A stretch of 64,000 bases of DNA from Humulus lupulus (taxonomy: Eukaryota > Streptophyta > Magnoliopsida > Rosales > Cannabaceae), in the NCBI RefSeq assembly GCF_963169125.1, contig NC_084797.1:104185868-104249867 (forward strand), given 5' to 3'. Positions 22,151 through 32,293 of the stretch are shown here, in pieces. The notes under the pieces are model-generated. The model saw nothing but the letters and a program-made list of their open reading frames with translations, searched no databases and was not told the origin of the DNA. The translations under genes were made by a program, and so were the position numbers. The stretch's first letter is position 1. The number at the start of each line of letters is the position of its first letter.

Positions 22151-25100
22151 ATGAGAAAGGATCGGTCCAAAAGGGACCCCAGTAGATACTGCCAATACCA
22201 CAAGGACATCGGACACACCATGGCAGAGTGTATCCATCTGATGGAGGAAATTGAGGAGCTCATCCGCCGGAGACACCTGGGCCGCTATGTCAGGAGAGAA
22301 AGGCAAAGGCCAGAGGACGAGCCTGCGGCACCCCAGGCTCAAGAGCGAGCCCCAGAAATACAGGGGGAGGTCCGAACCATTTTTGGAGGCCCAGGATTTG
22401 GGGGAGACTCTAGGAAGGGGCGAGATAAATATGCAAGAGAGGCTCGGCGAAGTCCGCCTCCCTGCGTCATGAGTTTAGATCAGCGACCCCCAAAAAGTTT
22501 CAAGGGTGAAAACGACTCGATAACGTTCACTGAGGAGGACGCACGGGGGGTACACTTTCCCCACAATGATCCGCTGGTGCTGACAGTTCAATTGGCAAAT
22601 ATGCGTGTGCAGCGAGTCCTAGTGGACAACGGGAGCTCGGTAGACATCCTATATCGCCCTGCTTTGGAAAAGATGGGACTGGGCATTCGTCATCTGAAGC
22701 CCTGCCAGTCGTCCCTATACGGATTCACAGGGGACTCAGTGCAACCCCTTGGAATGATCAAATTGACACTTACCATGGGGGAGCAACCCCTACAGACCAC
22801 AGTTATGTCTAACTTTGTTGTAGTAGATTGTGCATCAGCTTTCAACGCGGTATTGGGGAGATCCTCCCTAAGAGAATTGAAAGCCATAACTTCAATATAT
22901 CACTTGGTTGTCAAGTTCCCGACTCCAGGAGGGGTCGCTAGTATGAAGGGGGAACAGAAGGAGGTGAGGGAGGGCTACAACACCTCACTCCGCGCGCCTG
23001 CGAAACCGTGGGAGCCAATGGCCACGGTGATACATGAGGTGCTATGTATGCCCACGGGGGGTCCGCAGGAGATGGACCCTCGGGTCATGGATGAGTCAAG
23101 AGCAGAACCAGTAGAAGAAGTAGAGGAGGTTACGGTGACGGAGGAACCCCTAAGGAAATTGAAGATAGGAAGAAGCCTGCAAGGTGACGTGAAGGAGGAG
23201 TTGATGAAATTTTTGAAAGATAATCTAGACGTGTTTGCATGGAGTCATGAGGACATGGTGGGCATAGACCCCAGTGTGATGTGCCACCACCTGAATATCT
23301 CCCCAGAAGCAAGGCCCGTCAGGCAAAAGAGGCGGGCGCTAGACCCAACAAGATACGCAGCATTAAAGGAGGAGGTTGACAAGCTGAAGGCCAACGGGTT
23401 CATCCGTGAGTCTTTCTACCCTGTGTGGGTATCGAACCCAGTACTCGTGCCGAAGCCGAATGGGAAATGGAGAACTTGCGTCGATTTCACAAACTTGAAT
23501 ATAGCTTGTCCTAAGGACAGCTTCCCACTTCCCAGGATAGACCAGCTAGTAGATGCGACGGCAGGACATGAGTTACTGAGTTTCATGGACGCCTACTCAG
23601 GATACAACCAAATCCCAATGAACCCGGCAGATGAAGAGCACACGTCATTCATCACAAAGAAAGGGCTCTACTGTTACAAGGTGATGCCCTTCGGGCTCAA
23701 AAACGTGGGAGCCACCTATCAAAGGTTGGTGAATAAAATGTTTCCCAACCAGATAGGAAGGAATATGGAGGTGTATGTGGATGACATGTTAGTGAAGACC
23801 AAAGAAGCAACAGAGCTCAACAAAGACCTTGGTGAGATGTTTGACACGCTTAGGAAATACCGGATGAAGTTGAATCCAGTCAAGTGCAACTTCGGGGTAT
23901 CCTTAGGAAAATTCTTGGGCTTCATGGTCAATTCCAGAGGCATCGAGGCCAATCCTGACAAGATAAGGGCACTGATAGAGATGAGCCCGCCAAAGAATAA
24001 GAAGGAGGTGCAGTGCCTAACGGGAAGGGTGGCAGCCCTTAATAGGTTTATCTCAAGGTCCACCGACAAGTGCCTCCCATTCTTTGACATCCTCAAAGGG
24101 AGCAAAAAGTTTGCTTGGGATGAAAAATGTGAGGAAGCATTTGTCAAGCTGAAAGAGCATCTGGGGAAGCCACCCCTGTTGGCAATGCTAGAGAAGGGCG
24201 AGAAGCTGTACCTATACTTGGCAGTGTCTGAGCATGCCATTAGCGCAGCCTTGGTTAAAGGAGAGAAGAAGCAGCAACAACCCGTATACTATATCAGCAA
24301 GCGTTTGGTAGACGCGGAGAACCGTTATCCGGAGATCGAAAAATTGGCCTATGCATTAGTAGTGGCTTGGAGGAAGTTGAGGCCTTACTTTCATGCACAT
24401 ACAATTGAAGTCCTGACAGATAGTCCTTTGAGGCAGGTCTTGCATAAACCTGAGACCTCAGAAAGGTTGATGAAATGGTCGATCGAGCTGAGTCAATTTG
24501 ACATTGTATACACCCCAAGGGCTTCCATCAATGGACAGGTGCTGGCAGATTTTATAGTAGAGCTCACTCATCAGCCGAATGAAGGAAGGAATGAAGAAGG
24601 GGAGCAGCCTGGAATGGAGGAAGAGCTAGGAGGTTTAGTGGAGTGGAGTTTGCATGTTGATGGGGCGTCGAATGAAGGAGGATCAGGAGCGGGCATCCTG
24701 ATGACTGGGCCCGAGGGACACAGAATGTATTGCGCAATCCGATTTGGGTTTGAGGCCTCCAATAATGAGGCAGAGTACGAAGCGCTCCTAGCTGACCTGC
24801 GCTTAGCCCAGGAACTGAGAGTGACTCGCCTTCGTATCTTCAGTGACTCTCAATTGGTAGTATGCCAAGTAAAGGGGGAGTACCAGGCGAGGGGACCCAA
24901 GATGGCAGCCTACTTGGAGAAGGTGAAGGGCTATCTGGGACGGTTGGTGGCATATAACATAGAGCAAATCCCCAGAGAAAAGAATACCCATGCCGATGCA
25001 CTCGCAAAGCTGGCGTCTACCAAGGATGGTGATATCTTGGAGTCAATACCCGTGGAGTACTTACCCAAGCCCAGCATCGAAGGCGCCGACGTGCACATGA

Positions 25101-25609
25101 TTAGTGTCCCAAAGGAGTCATGGACCGAGCCAATCAAGAGGTACCTGGAAGAAGGAACCTTGCCTGCAGACAAAAACGAGTCCCGGAGGTTGGTGTACAA
25201 AGCCGCAAGATACACCCTGGTAGATGGGGTCCTTTACAAAAGAGGATTCTTAATGCCACTCCTGTGGTGTGTAGAAGAAGAGGAAGCGCATAAAGTGTTA
25301 CAAGAGATACATGAGGGAGAGTGCGGCAACCACGAGAGCGGACCCTCCACAGCCAGGAAGGCCATCAAACAAGGATACTACTGGCCCTCCATGGAGAGAG
25401 ATGCGCATGACTTTGCCACGAAGTGCGACAAATGCCAGAGGCACACCAACTACCCTCGCAGACCCCCAAATGAACTGACCAGCATGACCAGCCCCTGGCC
25501 CTTCGCTATTTGGGGGATAGACTTGATCGGCGCTCTTCCTACAGGCAGGAGTGGAGCAAAATACGCGGTGGTGGCAGTGGACTATTTCACTAAGTGGGTA
25601 GAAGCATAA
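22151..25609 (+). CDS. Element D: knuckle-protease-RT-dual RNase H-integrase (1,152 aa)
   Basis: This long open frame holds nearly all of D's pol. Residues 14-27 form a CX2HX4HX4C knuckle (CQYHKDIGHTMAEC). The aspartic protease has D159 in VLVDNGSSVDIL. RT spans about 370-620, with FMDAYSGYNQI (D480) and YVDD at 542-545. The ordinary gypsy RNase H (about 680-805) has lost its first Asp (LYLYLAVSEHAISAALV). A second, archaeal-type RNase H follows with D837, the NNEAEYE Glu residues (873-875), D899 and D949. The integrase zinc pair is H1054/H1061 and C1092/C1095, and the core begins at D1124. The frame ends in TAA right after DYFTKWVEA, where related elements continue. All motifs up to that stop look intact. 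Confidence 0.92.
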   Translation: MRKDRSKRDPSRYCQYHKDIGHTMAECIHLMEEIEELIRRRHLGRYVRRERQRPEDEPAAPQAQERAPEIQGEVRTIFGGPGFGGDSRKGRDKYAREARRSPPPCVMSLDQRPPKSFKGENDSITFTEEDARGVHFPHNDPLVLTVQLANMRVQRVLVDNGSSVDILYRPALEKMGLGIRHLKPCQSSLYGFTGDSVQPLGMIKLTLTMGEQPLQTTVMSNFVVVDCASAFNAVLGRSSLRELKAITSIYHLVVKFPTPGGVASMKGEQKEVREGYNTSLRAPAKPWEPMATVIHEVLCMPTGGPQEMDPRVMDESRAEPVEEVEEVTVTEEPLRKLKIGRSLQGDVKEELMKFLKDNLDVFAWSHEDMVGIDPSVMCHHLNISPEARPVRQKRRALDPTRYAALKEEVDKLKANGFIRESFYPVWVSNPVLVPKPNGKWRTCVDFTNLNIACPKDSFPLPRIDQLVDATAGHELLSFMDAYSGYNQIPMNPADEEHTSFITKKGLYCYKVMPFGLKNVGATYQRLVNKMFPNQIGRNMEVYVDDMLVKTKEATELNKDLGEMFDTLRKYRMKLNPVKCNFGVSLGKFLGFMVNSRGIEANPDKIRALIEMSPPKNKKEVQCLTGRVAALNRFISRSTDKCLPFFDILKGSKKFAWDEKCEEAFVKLKEHLGKPPLLAMLEKGEKLYLYLAVSEHAISAALVKGEKKQQQPVYYISKRLVDAENRYPEIEKLAYALVVAWRKLRPYFHAHTIEVLTDSPLRQVLHKPETSERLMKWSIELSQFDIVYTPRASINGQVLADFIVELTHQPNEGRNEEGEQPGMEEELGGLVEWSLHVDGASNEGGSGAGILMTGPEGHRMYCAIRFGFEASNNEAEYEALLADLRLAQELRVTRLRIFSDSQLVVCQVKGEYQARGPKMAAYLEKVKGYLGRLVAYNIEQIPREKNTHADALAKLASTKDGDILESIPVEYLPKPSIEGADVHMISVPKESWTEPIKRYLEEGTLPADKNESRRLVYKAARYTLVDGVLYKRGFLMPLLWCVEEEEAHKVLQEIHEGECGNHESGPSTARKAIKQGYYWPSMERDAHDFATKCDKCQRHTNYPRRPPNELTSMTSPWPFAIWGIDLIGALPTGRSGAKYAVVAVDYFTKWVEA

Positions 25610-26356
25610 CCCCTTGTGAAGATAACCGCCAAGCACATCACCTCTTTCGTCAACAAATCCATTGTTTGTAGATATGGAGTTCCCTACAAAATTATTTCTG
25701 ACAATGGTACCCAGTTCGAGGGGGGAGCTTTCGATGAATATTGTAGGAAAAGGGGCATAAGGAGGAGTTTCTCCGCAGTTGTGCACCCCTAGGCCAATGG
25801 ACAAGTGGAGGCCATAAACAGGGTCCTTAAGAAGAACTTGAAGACAAAGCTAGAGAAAATGAAGGGAGCCTGGGTAGATGAGCTACCAAATGTGCTGTGG
25901 GCTTACAGAACCACCCCACGCACAACTACTGGGGAGTCCCCATTCTCCTTGGCCTATGGGTGCGAGGCCGTGCTCCCGGTTGAGGCGCGAGTTGAGTCCC
26001 ACAGGGTACAGGCATATGGAGACGAGGCCAACCGTGTAGCCTTGGGCGAAAGCTTAGACATGCTTGAAGAGAAGAGAGAAAAAGCACAAATGAGGGTGGC
26101 GGTATACCAGCAGCGCGCCGCAAGGTACTACAATTCGAGGGTGCGAGGGAGAACTTTCAGAGTTGGCGACTTGGTGCTAAGGAAGGTACTCCCTAACACA
26201 CGAGACCCAGGCACAGGAGTGCTGGGGGCGAATTGGGAGGGGCCCTACCATGTTGCTCAGTGCGTACCCCCGAACACTTACAAGCTGGCGCGCATGGACG
26301 ACACCATCATACCCCGAGCATGGAACGCGGAGCACCTGAGGAAGTACTACAAATAA
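25610..26356 (+). pseudogene. Element D: rest of integrase
   Basis: The same frame continues past the TAA. It reads IISDNGTQFEGGAFDEYC, meets a TAG near 25791 and then continues to 26356 with NGQVEAINRVLKKNLKTKLE, VLWAYRTTPRTTTGESPFSL, FRVGDLVLRKVLP and NWEGPYHVAQCVPPNTYKL. The catalytic Asp and Glu are present. Only two nonsense changes break an otherwise complete integrase, consistent with recent loss. There is no chromodomain, as expected for Tat-type elements. Confidence 0.9.
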
Positions 26357-27434
26357 GGTGCCCACGTCCGATGGTAAAAGAACAAGTGTTGCACACTGTC
26401 TTGATGTGATAGGGAGAAATTAAAGAGGTCACTTAGATAGCCTCCTGAGTTGGTGTGAGTCTTTTTATTTTTGTTTTTTATAAAAACCTTATATGTACCG
26501 TTGCAACTATCTGTATGAGATTGCTTATTATGAATGTGATGATTGAAACCGCATGTTATGGGAGAAACTGCTTGCAACCTCTTGTGTTATTTTCCTTCGC
26601 TACGTGGGCATCAGCCAAAGTGTCTGCCGAAATAAATTTCACCAGACACTTGGGGGGCAAGATAGGAGCCGACAGCATGCGCCTAGCAAAGGGAACCTAA
26701 AAAGGGCCCTCTAACGAAGGGACCTAAAAAGGACCCCTAGCCCTTCTAAAAAGGAGGCCCCTAAAAAAAAAAAAAGAAAAAAAGGGGACCCTCTACCAAG
26801 AGGATCCTAAAAAGGGCCCTCCATCAGGAGGAAGTGACCCAAAAACAAAGGGACCCCCTATACTAGGGCCTTAAACGAAGTCCTCACAAGGCATCCCTTG
26901 GGATCACAAGGATTAGCTACCCTTGTGAACACCAAAGGAGGCCATAGGGACTTACAAAAAAAAATATATGGTGACGATAATAATAATAGGCCTAGAGCGA
27001 CCACCAAGCCGCCTAGCCAAAAAGGGTCCCAAAGGAGACCATTACAAAAATAGTACTATGAATAACGACGAGAAGGACGCTTCTCGCAAAGAAATAATAA
27101 GCGCGCGCAAGAAAAACATAAAAGGAAAACTAGGACCCAAGGGGTCAAAATATCCTTATAGAAGCAACCAAGAGGCACCAAAAGAGGTCTCAGTGAACCC
27201 TCTCGTATGGGCTCCAAAGGACCTCCAGCCTGGTAAGTAAAAGAGGGGAACCAACCAAACCCCATCATGCAGGCTTAAAAGGGCCTCAAATGCAACAAGA
27301 AATAAACAGCAACGCATGTATTTATACATTAGAAAAAAGAGTTCTTAAGATAGTACAAGAGTTACCAAAAGAAAAGTAGCAGTGATAATGATATTACAAA
27401 GTTAAAAGTAAAAAAAAAAAAAAGCAAGACTACT
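26357..27434. other. Element D: spacer between pol and antisense gene
   Basis: No convincing reading frame is present. From about 26690 to 26890 short phrases such as ctaaaaagggccct and gggacccc recur. An A/G tract lies at about 26762-26788 and ends in gggga. The antisense gene's 3' end would also fall in this interval. Confidence 0.6.
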
Positions 27435-30001
27435 TCAAGGCCTCCTATGGTGGGCACTCCATAAGGCCGCTCGGGCAACGGCCTGTTCGCCAAAAGAGGA
27501 GAAGTCGAAGTTGGGATCCTGCCTCCACACATTGTAAAGAGCACGATCTATAGACCTGCGCTCGGTGGTGATCCTCTCCGCCTCCAAGGAAGCCCTCTCC
27601 GCCTCCCAGGAAGCCCTCGCCGCCTCCAAGGAAGCCCTCTCCGCCTCTAAGGAAGCGTTCCTCTCCTGCGCTGACTGTAGTTCAGCCCTAAGGGCCTCGA
27701 CTTCGGTCTCCAGTTGAGTAACCCTCTCCTGCGACGCAGCCGCAGTGGCCTTGGCCCCCTGGAGCTCGCGCTCCAAGCGTCTAGCCTTGCCCTTTAGCTC
27801 CTTGATCTCGGCCTTCGCTTTCTCCCTCTTCGAGAGCAAGTTGGCAGACTTAGTCCGGGCCTTGGACAACTTGACCTTGGTCTCGTTAAGCTCATTTTTG
27901 AGCTCCTGGGCCCGAGCTATAAGACAGTCCCTCTCAGCAGTAGATGCGGAGAGGGTGCTAGATGTGTCGGCATACCGAAGAGACACAGTGTAGATCTGCA
28001 CAAAAAAAAAAGTCAATGGCGTCAGCAATAAGTAACAAAAATAAAAATACATGTACATCTATACATAATACTAATCGACGCAAGGTGCAAGAACTCACCC
28101 AGGCCGCGACGCTCCTTAGGGTGTCCCCAAGGTCTGGTTGAGTCACATTCCCTAGAACCCTCCAGTCGGAGACAGGGAGGCCCGAGGCAATTTGAATGTA
28201 ACGCTGCGCATAAGATGAGGCCATCCTAGTCACCCAAGGCTCCGCCTCCATACTAGGAGCATCTTGTTGGACAGGGACGGACGACCCGCTCGCCGAAGCA
28301 GGAGGGGGCGCAGGGAAGGAGAAAAACTGAGACCCTGGTAGATTAAAGGGGGCCTCCGCAAGGTCGATGAAATCAGCCCCCGGTGAGCCAATATCATGAG
28401 GGACCTGAAGGAAGGTGTCACAGCCATCAAGGCCAGGGGGAGCGTAACATCCTGCTGCAGCCTGCGGGTCCAGAGATTGAAAGGCCATGTCCTGGTCATG
28501 GGAGCCATAGGGGGGCATCCCCCGGGGGACAGGGGGCGCTGATGAGATCCACCACATTCGAGGGGGGCATCCTCCATCTCCTCCTCGGCCTCACCGTCGT
28601 GTAGGGACGGCTCAGCCGGCATAGCCATAGCCTTCTTAGACCCAGTAACTGACCACAGGAGCTTGGGGTCAGAGACCGGGGACAGCTGGTGGTGGTTGAG
28701 GTTCGCCATAGTAAATAGGACCGCCGCCTTCTTCAAGGTGAAGTCTGCATTAATGAGGTTGTTTATGGCCTCCGCCTCCGGCCCAATGACCGAAGGATCA
28801 GCAAATTGCCCTGCATGATCCACGCCAATGTCAGTACAAGCAAGAGTACGAAACAATAAGTTCTAATAAGAAGAAAAGAAAGACAAGGGTACTTACTAGG
28901 GCCGGCACGAAAGCCTTCACGAACAGAGAGAGGACCCTCTACCCTGAAAAAGTCTTGTTTCCAAGGCCCTGTGTTGGACACTGAGCCCTTTATCAAGGGG
29001 AGCTCGTTGTTGGCCTTCTGCAGGTAGTAAAAGCCCTTGGACTTGTGCACTGCCATGAGGTTATACAAGGAATGCACCTCTTGCGCCATCGGGGCGCGTT
29101 TGACGTTTCCCTTGAACCAAATGAAAAGGCAACTTAAAGTCAACCAACTGTTGGGTGACAGTTGAAGAGGGGCCAAGTCGAAGTAGTTGAGAATCGCCAC
29201 GAAAAACGGGTGCAAAGGAATGGTGCCACCCGCCTTCAAAATCTGCTCACTCAAAGCCATAAAACCCTTCTCAGGGCGGTCGGCCCGGCAGGCCTCCTGA
29301 GGAGCATACAGGGCGTATTCTGGAGCAACACGGTAGTGCTTCACGATCTCCTTCAATATGTTCGGAGACAAATGTGACACTAGACTGGACGCCAGTGGAG
29401 GGGCGTCGTCCTCTTCCTGGACAGACACCTGTCTGCATGCTTTCGGCATATCTGCAAAATCTAAAGAAAGATGTGAGGAAGAGGCAGAACACTTAACCCT
29501 CCATTTCTTCTTCCTAGCAAGAGTTTTCCATTGAGGGAGCGATGGCGGAAGCACTATGCTAGTATAAACTGAGACTAGGGGCTGGGGAGAGGAGGTAGCA
29601 GCCCCATGACCGTCATCAGGCGAGAAGGGAGTGGGAGGTTCTGGCGGAAGGTGTCCCTCCATAAATTCTATCTCCCACCGCAATTCAAAAAGAGTCGTCC
29701 TAAGACACGCTATATGGTTACTAAGGTCTGGGGGTGAAGGTCCTCCATCTCCTCTCGACACCGAGTCAATTTCGCTCTCCACCACCCAAATTTTACGCCT
29801 AAGTTCGGCCATGCACTCAAGGTGGCGGATGCGGGCTTGCCTTAAGGAGTCATAGTCCTGGTGAGGGTTGTCCTCAGGGGACTCTGAGTCTGAGGACAGG
29901 TCAATAAACTCAGCCCTTGGGGGTATGTCGGACGGGCCGTCACTGGCCATGAAACCACGTCCCAACAGCAAAAAGGGGCTCATGTATAAACGAGGGGAAG
30001 G
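27435..30001 (-). CDS. Element D: spliced antisense gene (HPFF domain and coiled coil)
   Basis: On the strand opposite pol I infer a gene with three coding exons, from Met at 29983 (or 29950): 29983-28897, intron 28896-28811 (GTAAGT...CAG), 28810-28099, intron 28098-27996 (GTGAGT...GTGCAG), 27995-27435. A 5'-UTR intron is likely at 30115-30002. Exon 1 starts with an acidic Ser-rich part, then a domain containing PLHPFFVAILNYFDLAP. This resembles the Pfam family I recall as Transposase_28 (putative gypsy-type transposon), whose function is unknown. Exon 3 is a long Glu/Arg/Ala coiled coil ending ALYNVWRQDPNFDFSSF. A frame change near 28562-28567 (run of six G) damages exon 2. Extra antisense ORFs are known in Tat-lineage elements; their role is unknown. 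The exon model is inferred. Confidence 0.75.
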
Positions 30002-30164
30002 CTACAAAACACAAAGGAATAGGCTTAATACCTCTAGATGCAAATGCCCTAAATGGCCTACTACATGATATAAAAAAAAAACAAAGAGGAGGGGCGTGCA
30101 TATGGTCAAACTCACTACAAGCTCAGACTAATGTACCCCATCCCAAGTACTGCTTGTTTGGACC

Positions 30165-30192
30165 CGAAAATATATATATATATATATAAAAG
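30165..30192 (-). promoter_or_regulatory. TATA-like box for D antisense gene
   Basis: The TA run at 30171-30188 reads CTTTTATATATATATATA on the minus strand. It lies about 60 bases before the inferred 5'-UTR intron donor. It could serve as a TATA box for the antisense gene. It is also a simple microsatellite, so confidence is limited. Confidence 0.45.
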
Positions 30193-30399
30193 GGAGAAGG
30201 AAAGAAAATATACCTCAAGCGATTAAGAGAGCAAAGTTGGGGTCCAAAGGAGGTCGGGGAGCGAAAAGCATCAAAGCGTCGAAAATGCGCGTCTGCAAGA
30301 ATGAACCAGAAAGATGTGTTAGTCATAAAATAGACACACCAAGAAATTAGCTCATATGTAAAAAGAAAAAATAAAGAAAAAAAAATGATGAAACTATGG

Positions 30400-30475
30400 A
30401 AAAAATGGGGTGGTGGAGGATTGAACCTCTTACCTCTTGAAAAAAGAAGGATTCTCCAAACCACTAAGCCAAGGG
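30400..30475 (-). other. tRNA-like segment with pol III A and B boxes
   Basis: On the minus strand TGGCTTAGTGG (30461-30471) matches an A box and GGTTCAATCC (30418-30427) a B box. TTTTTT (30400-30405) follows as a pol III-type terminator. The acceptor arms do not pair, so it is not a working tRNA. It may be a tRNA-derived or SINE-like remnant upstream of the antisense gene. Confidence 0.45.
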
Positions 30476-30554
30476 AGTAAGGTGAAAATATTAGGCCAAG
30501 CATGAAGGCCTATTTATAAGAATCAAAGTGAATAGTCTACAAGAGCACCTAAAG

Positions 30555-31783
30555 GTCCTCTCCTCGAAAGATCAAAGGCGCGCGCTAAGGTCCCATAAGC
30601 ACTTAATTACGTGATGGAGCCGCGATGCCCTCGGGCTCCCATTGTCCCGCACCAACCACGTACCTAGCGAAGCCACGCCTTAGATGCACCTGATGGCCTC
30701 ACTGGTGGAGCGCCTCGCTGGGCGTAGTGGCCTCGCTGGTGGAGCCCCTCGTTGGGGGTGGTGGCCTCGCTGGTGGAGCGCCTCGCTGGGGGTGGTGGCC
30801 TCGCTGGTGGAGCACCTCGCTGGGGTGGTGGCCTCGCTGGTGGAGCGCCTCGCTGGGCATAGTGGCCTCGCTGGTGGAGCGCCTCGCTGGGGGTGGTGGC
30901 CTCGCTGGTGGAGCGCCTCGCTGGGCGTAGTGGCCTCGCTGGTGGAGCGCCTCGCTGGGGGTGGTGGCCTCGCTGGTGGAGCGCCTCGCTGCACCTGATG
31001 CCCTCGCTGGTGGAGCGCCTCGCTGGGCGTAGTGGCCTCGCTAGTGTAACACCCCGCAGCACCTGATGGCCATGCTAGTGAGGGACCTCGCGAAATGGTG
31101 CCCCAACCATGCCTTGGCCGCGCGCATGAGGCCCAGCACCAGGTGGCCTCGCGAGATGGCATCACGCACACGCCTATTCTTCGCCCCTAACACCTCAAGT
31201 GGACATCTCCTCTGAGGGTGAACCATGACTTCGACATTTAGAGGGAAAGGCCTAAGAATAATTCAAAAGGATCATGATGGTACAATCTTGTACGGGGTAC
31301 GACCGTTAAGACCCTGTACGCGTGATCCTGACACTCATGATAGACGAGTAGTTGGAGCATTAGGAAAGAGGACATAGTTGACACCACTACCGCCTGCGCC
31401 ACTATGCCTGCCACCACTCATCAGACACGGGTACAGACAAGTAGTGGAGACATCCTCCTGACACCTGCTCTTGTATGGGATGTACGACCACAACCTCTGA
31501 AGCCATTCCCCTGACACAGTACATATGTACCACTTGGTCTCCTGGACCACTATGTACCATAGGCCATTAGAGCCTACTATAAAATGAACTCTAAGACCAC
31601 CTGAAAAGGGGTTGGAAATTTCACTGTAGCAGAGGCTTGAGTGTGAATGAAAGACTGAATTCTTCATTATTTTTCTATCATTGTTCTTGAGTTATTGTTC
31701 AAGTTCTTACAGCTTTCTGATTAGTGATCTTGATTTGATAATTTTTCCAACTCAACTTAGTTGACGAGTTCTCACCGTCAACA
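30555..31783 (+). repeat. Element D: 3' LTR (about 1.2 kb)
   Basis: Homology to the 5' LTR is clear from ctcgaaagatcaaaggcg (about 30562) to CACCGTCAACA at 31783. The terminal TGTTGAGGCTC of the left copy is not visible here, so the start is approximate. This copy keeps about 30 bp (near 30580-30610) that the left LTR lacks, and its minisatellite is shorter. Confidence 0.82.
30689..31035. repeat. 34-bp minisatellite in D 3' LTR
   Basis: About ten units of the same 34-bp repeat as in the left LTR are present, roughly half the left array. The two LTRs were identical at insertion, so the arrays have changed length since then. Confidence 0.92.
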
Positions 31784-31788
31784 TAAAC
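31784..31788. repeat. TSD of element D (right), TAAAC
   Basis: It is identical to 18944-18948 and directly follows the LTR end. Confidence 0.88.
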
Positions 31789-32293
31789 TATTTAATCTAA
31801 TAATCTTATTTATGAATTCCATGATTACTACACTATAAATATGGAATTACACTCTAGATATTTATAGAGCTTTCTATTGTAGTCCATTAATATAATCAAT
31901 AAATGTAGCTTTGTCTTACATTTATTGGTTCTTCAATAAAAGCTTGTCAAAATTATTGGTTTACCATTCTAATTTCCTCTTGTTCCTTAGTACCATTAAT
32001 TCAATAACGAATAATTAATCTATAATCAAATTATAGATTTGAATTCAATAAATATTCAATTCCAGAATCAACCCTTAAGGGAATCAATAATCGATCCTTT
32101 TGGAAAGCATGCATTCCATTATTGTAAATCATGTTCCCATCCCTTCATGAGATTGAATCTCCAAAACAAAAGTCACTAGCCTCATTATAATAAGTATTCA
32201 AATAATAATTATAACATTCAAATATAATAAAATTGTAATTTTATTTAAATCAATGTAAATGTATTTACAAGCTTTTAGGGCATAAATCCTAAC
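31789..32293 (-). repeat. Element M: copia-type 3' LTR, right part
   Basis: On the minus strand the LTR starts TGTTAGGATTTATGCCCTAA at 32293. A purine-rich tract (GAGGGAAAGTGAGAGAT) lies just before it. It runs to the D insertion point and resumes at 18943. It is related to the solo LTR at 43070-45637, which starts tgttaggagtatgtccta. Confidence 0.8.

Larger units (their letters stand above)
18949..31783 (+). mobile_element. Element D: Tat-type Ty3/gypsy retrotransposon, 12.8 kb
   Basis: D is structurally near-complete: LTR, primer site, gag, pol with dual RNase H, antisense gene, LTR, and TSD TAAAC on both sides. Tat-lineage membership is inferred from the primer site TGGCGCCGTCTGTGGGAA, from the extra archaeal-type RNase H after the usual one, and from the antisense ORF between pol and the 3' LTR. 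Past the minisatellite the two LTRs differ at about 20 of 740 positions by eye. That suggests insertion roughly a million years ago if 1.3e-8 changes per site per year is assumed. It sits inside copia LTR M. It is now defective in gag and integrase. Confidence 0.92.

Noticed and set aside
23719..24240. 173-codon ORF antisense to D's reverse transcriptase
   Set aside because: It is the mirror of a strongly conserved pol frame and shows no motif or codon signal of its own, unlike the antisense gene at 27435-30001.
30664..31171. The same repetitive ORFs over the right LTR array
   Set aside because: Same reason as for the left array; no start context and no conserved frame.
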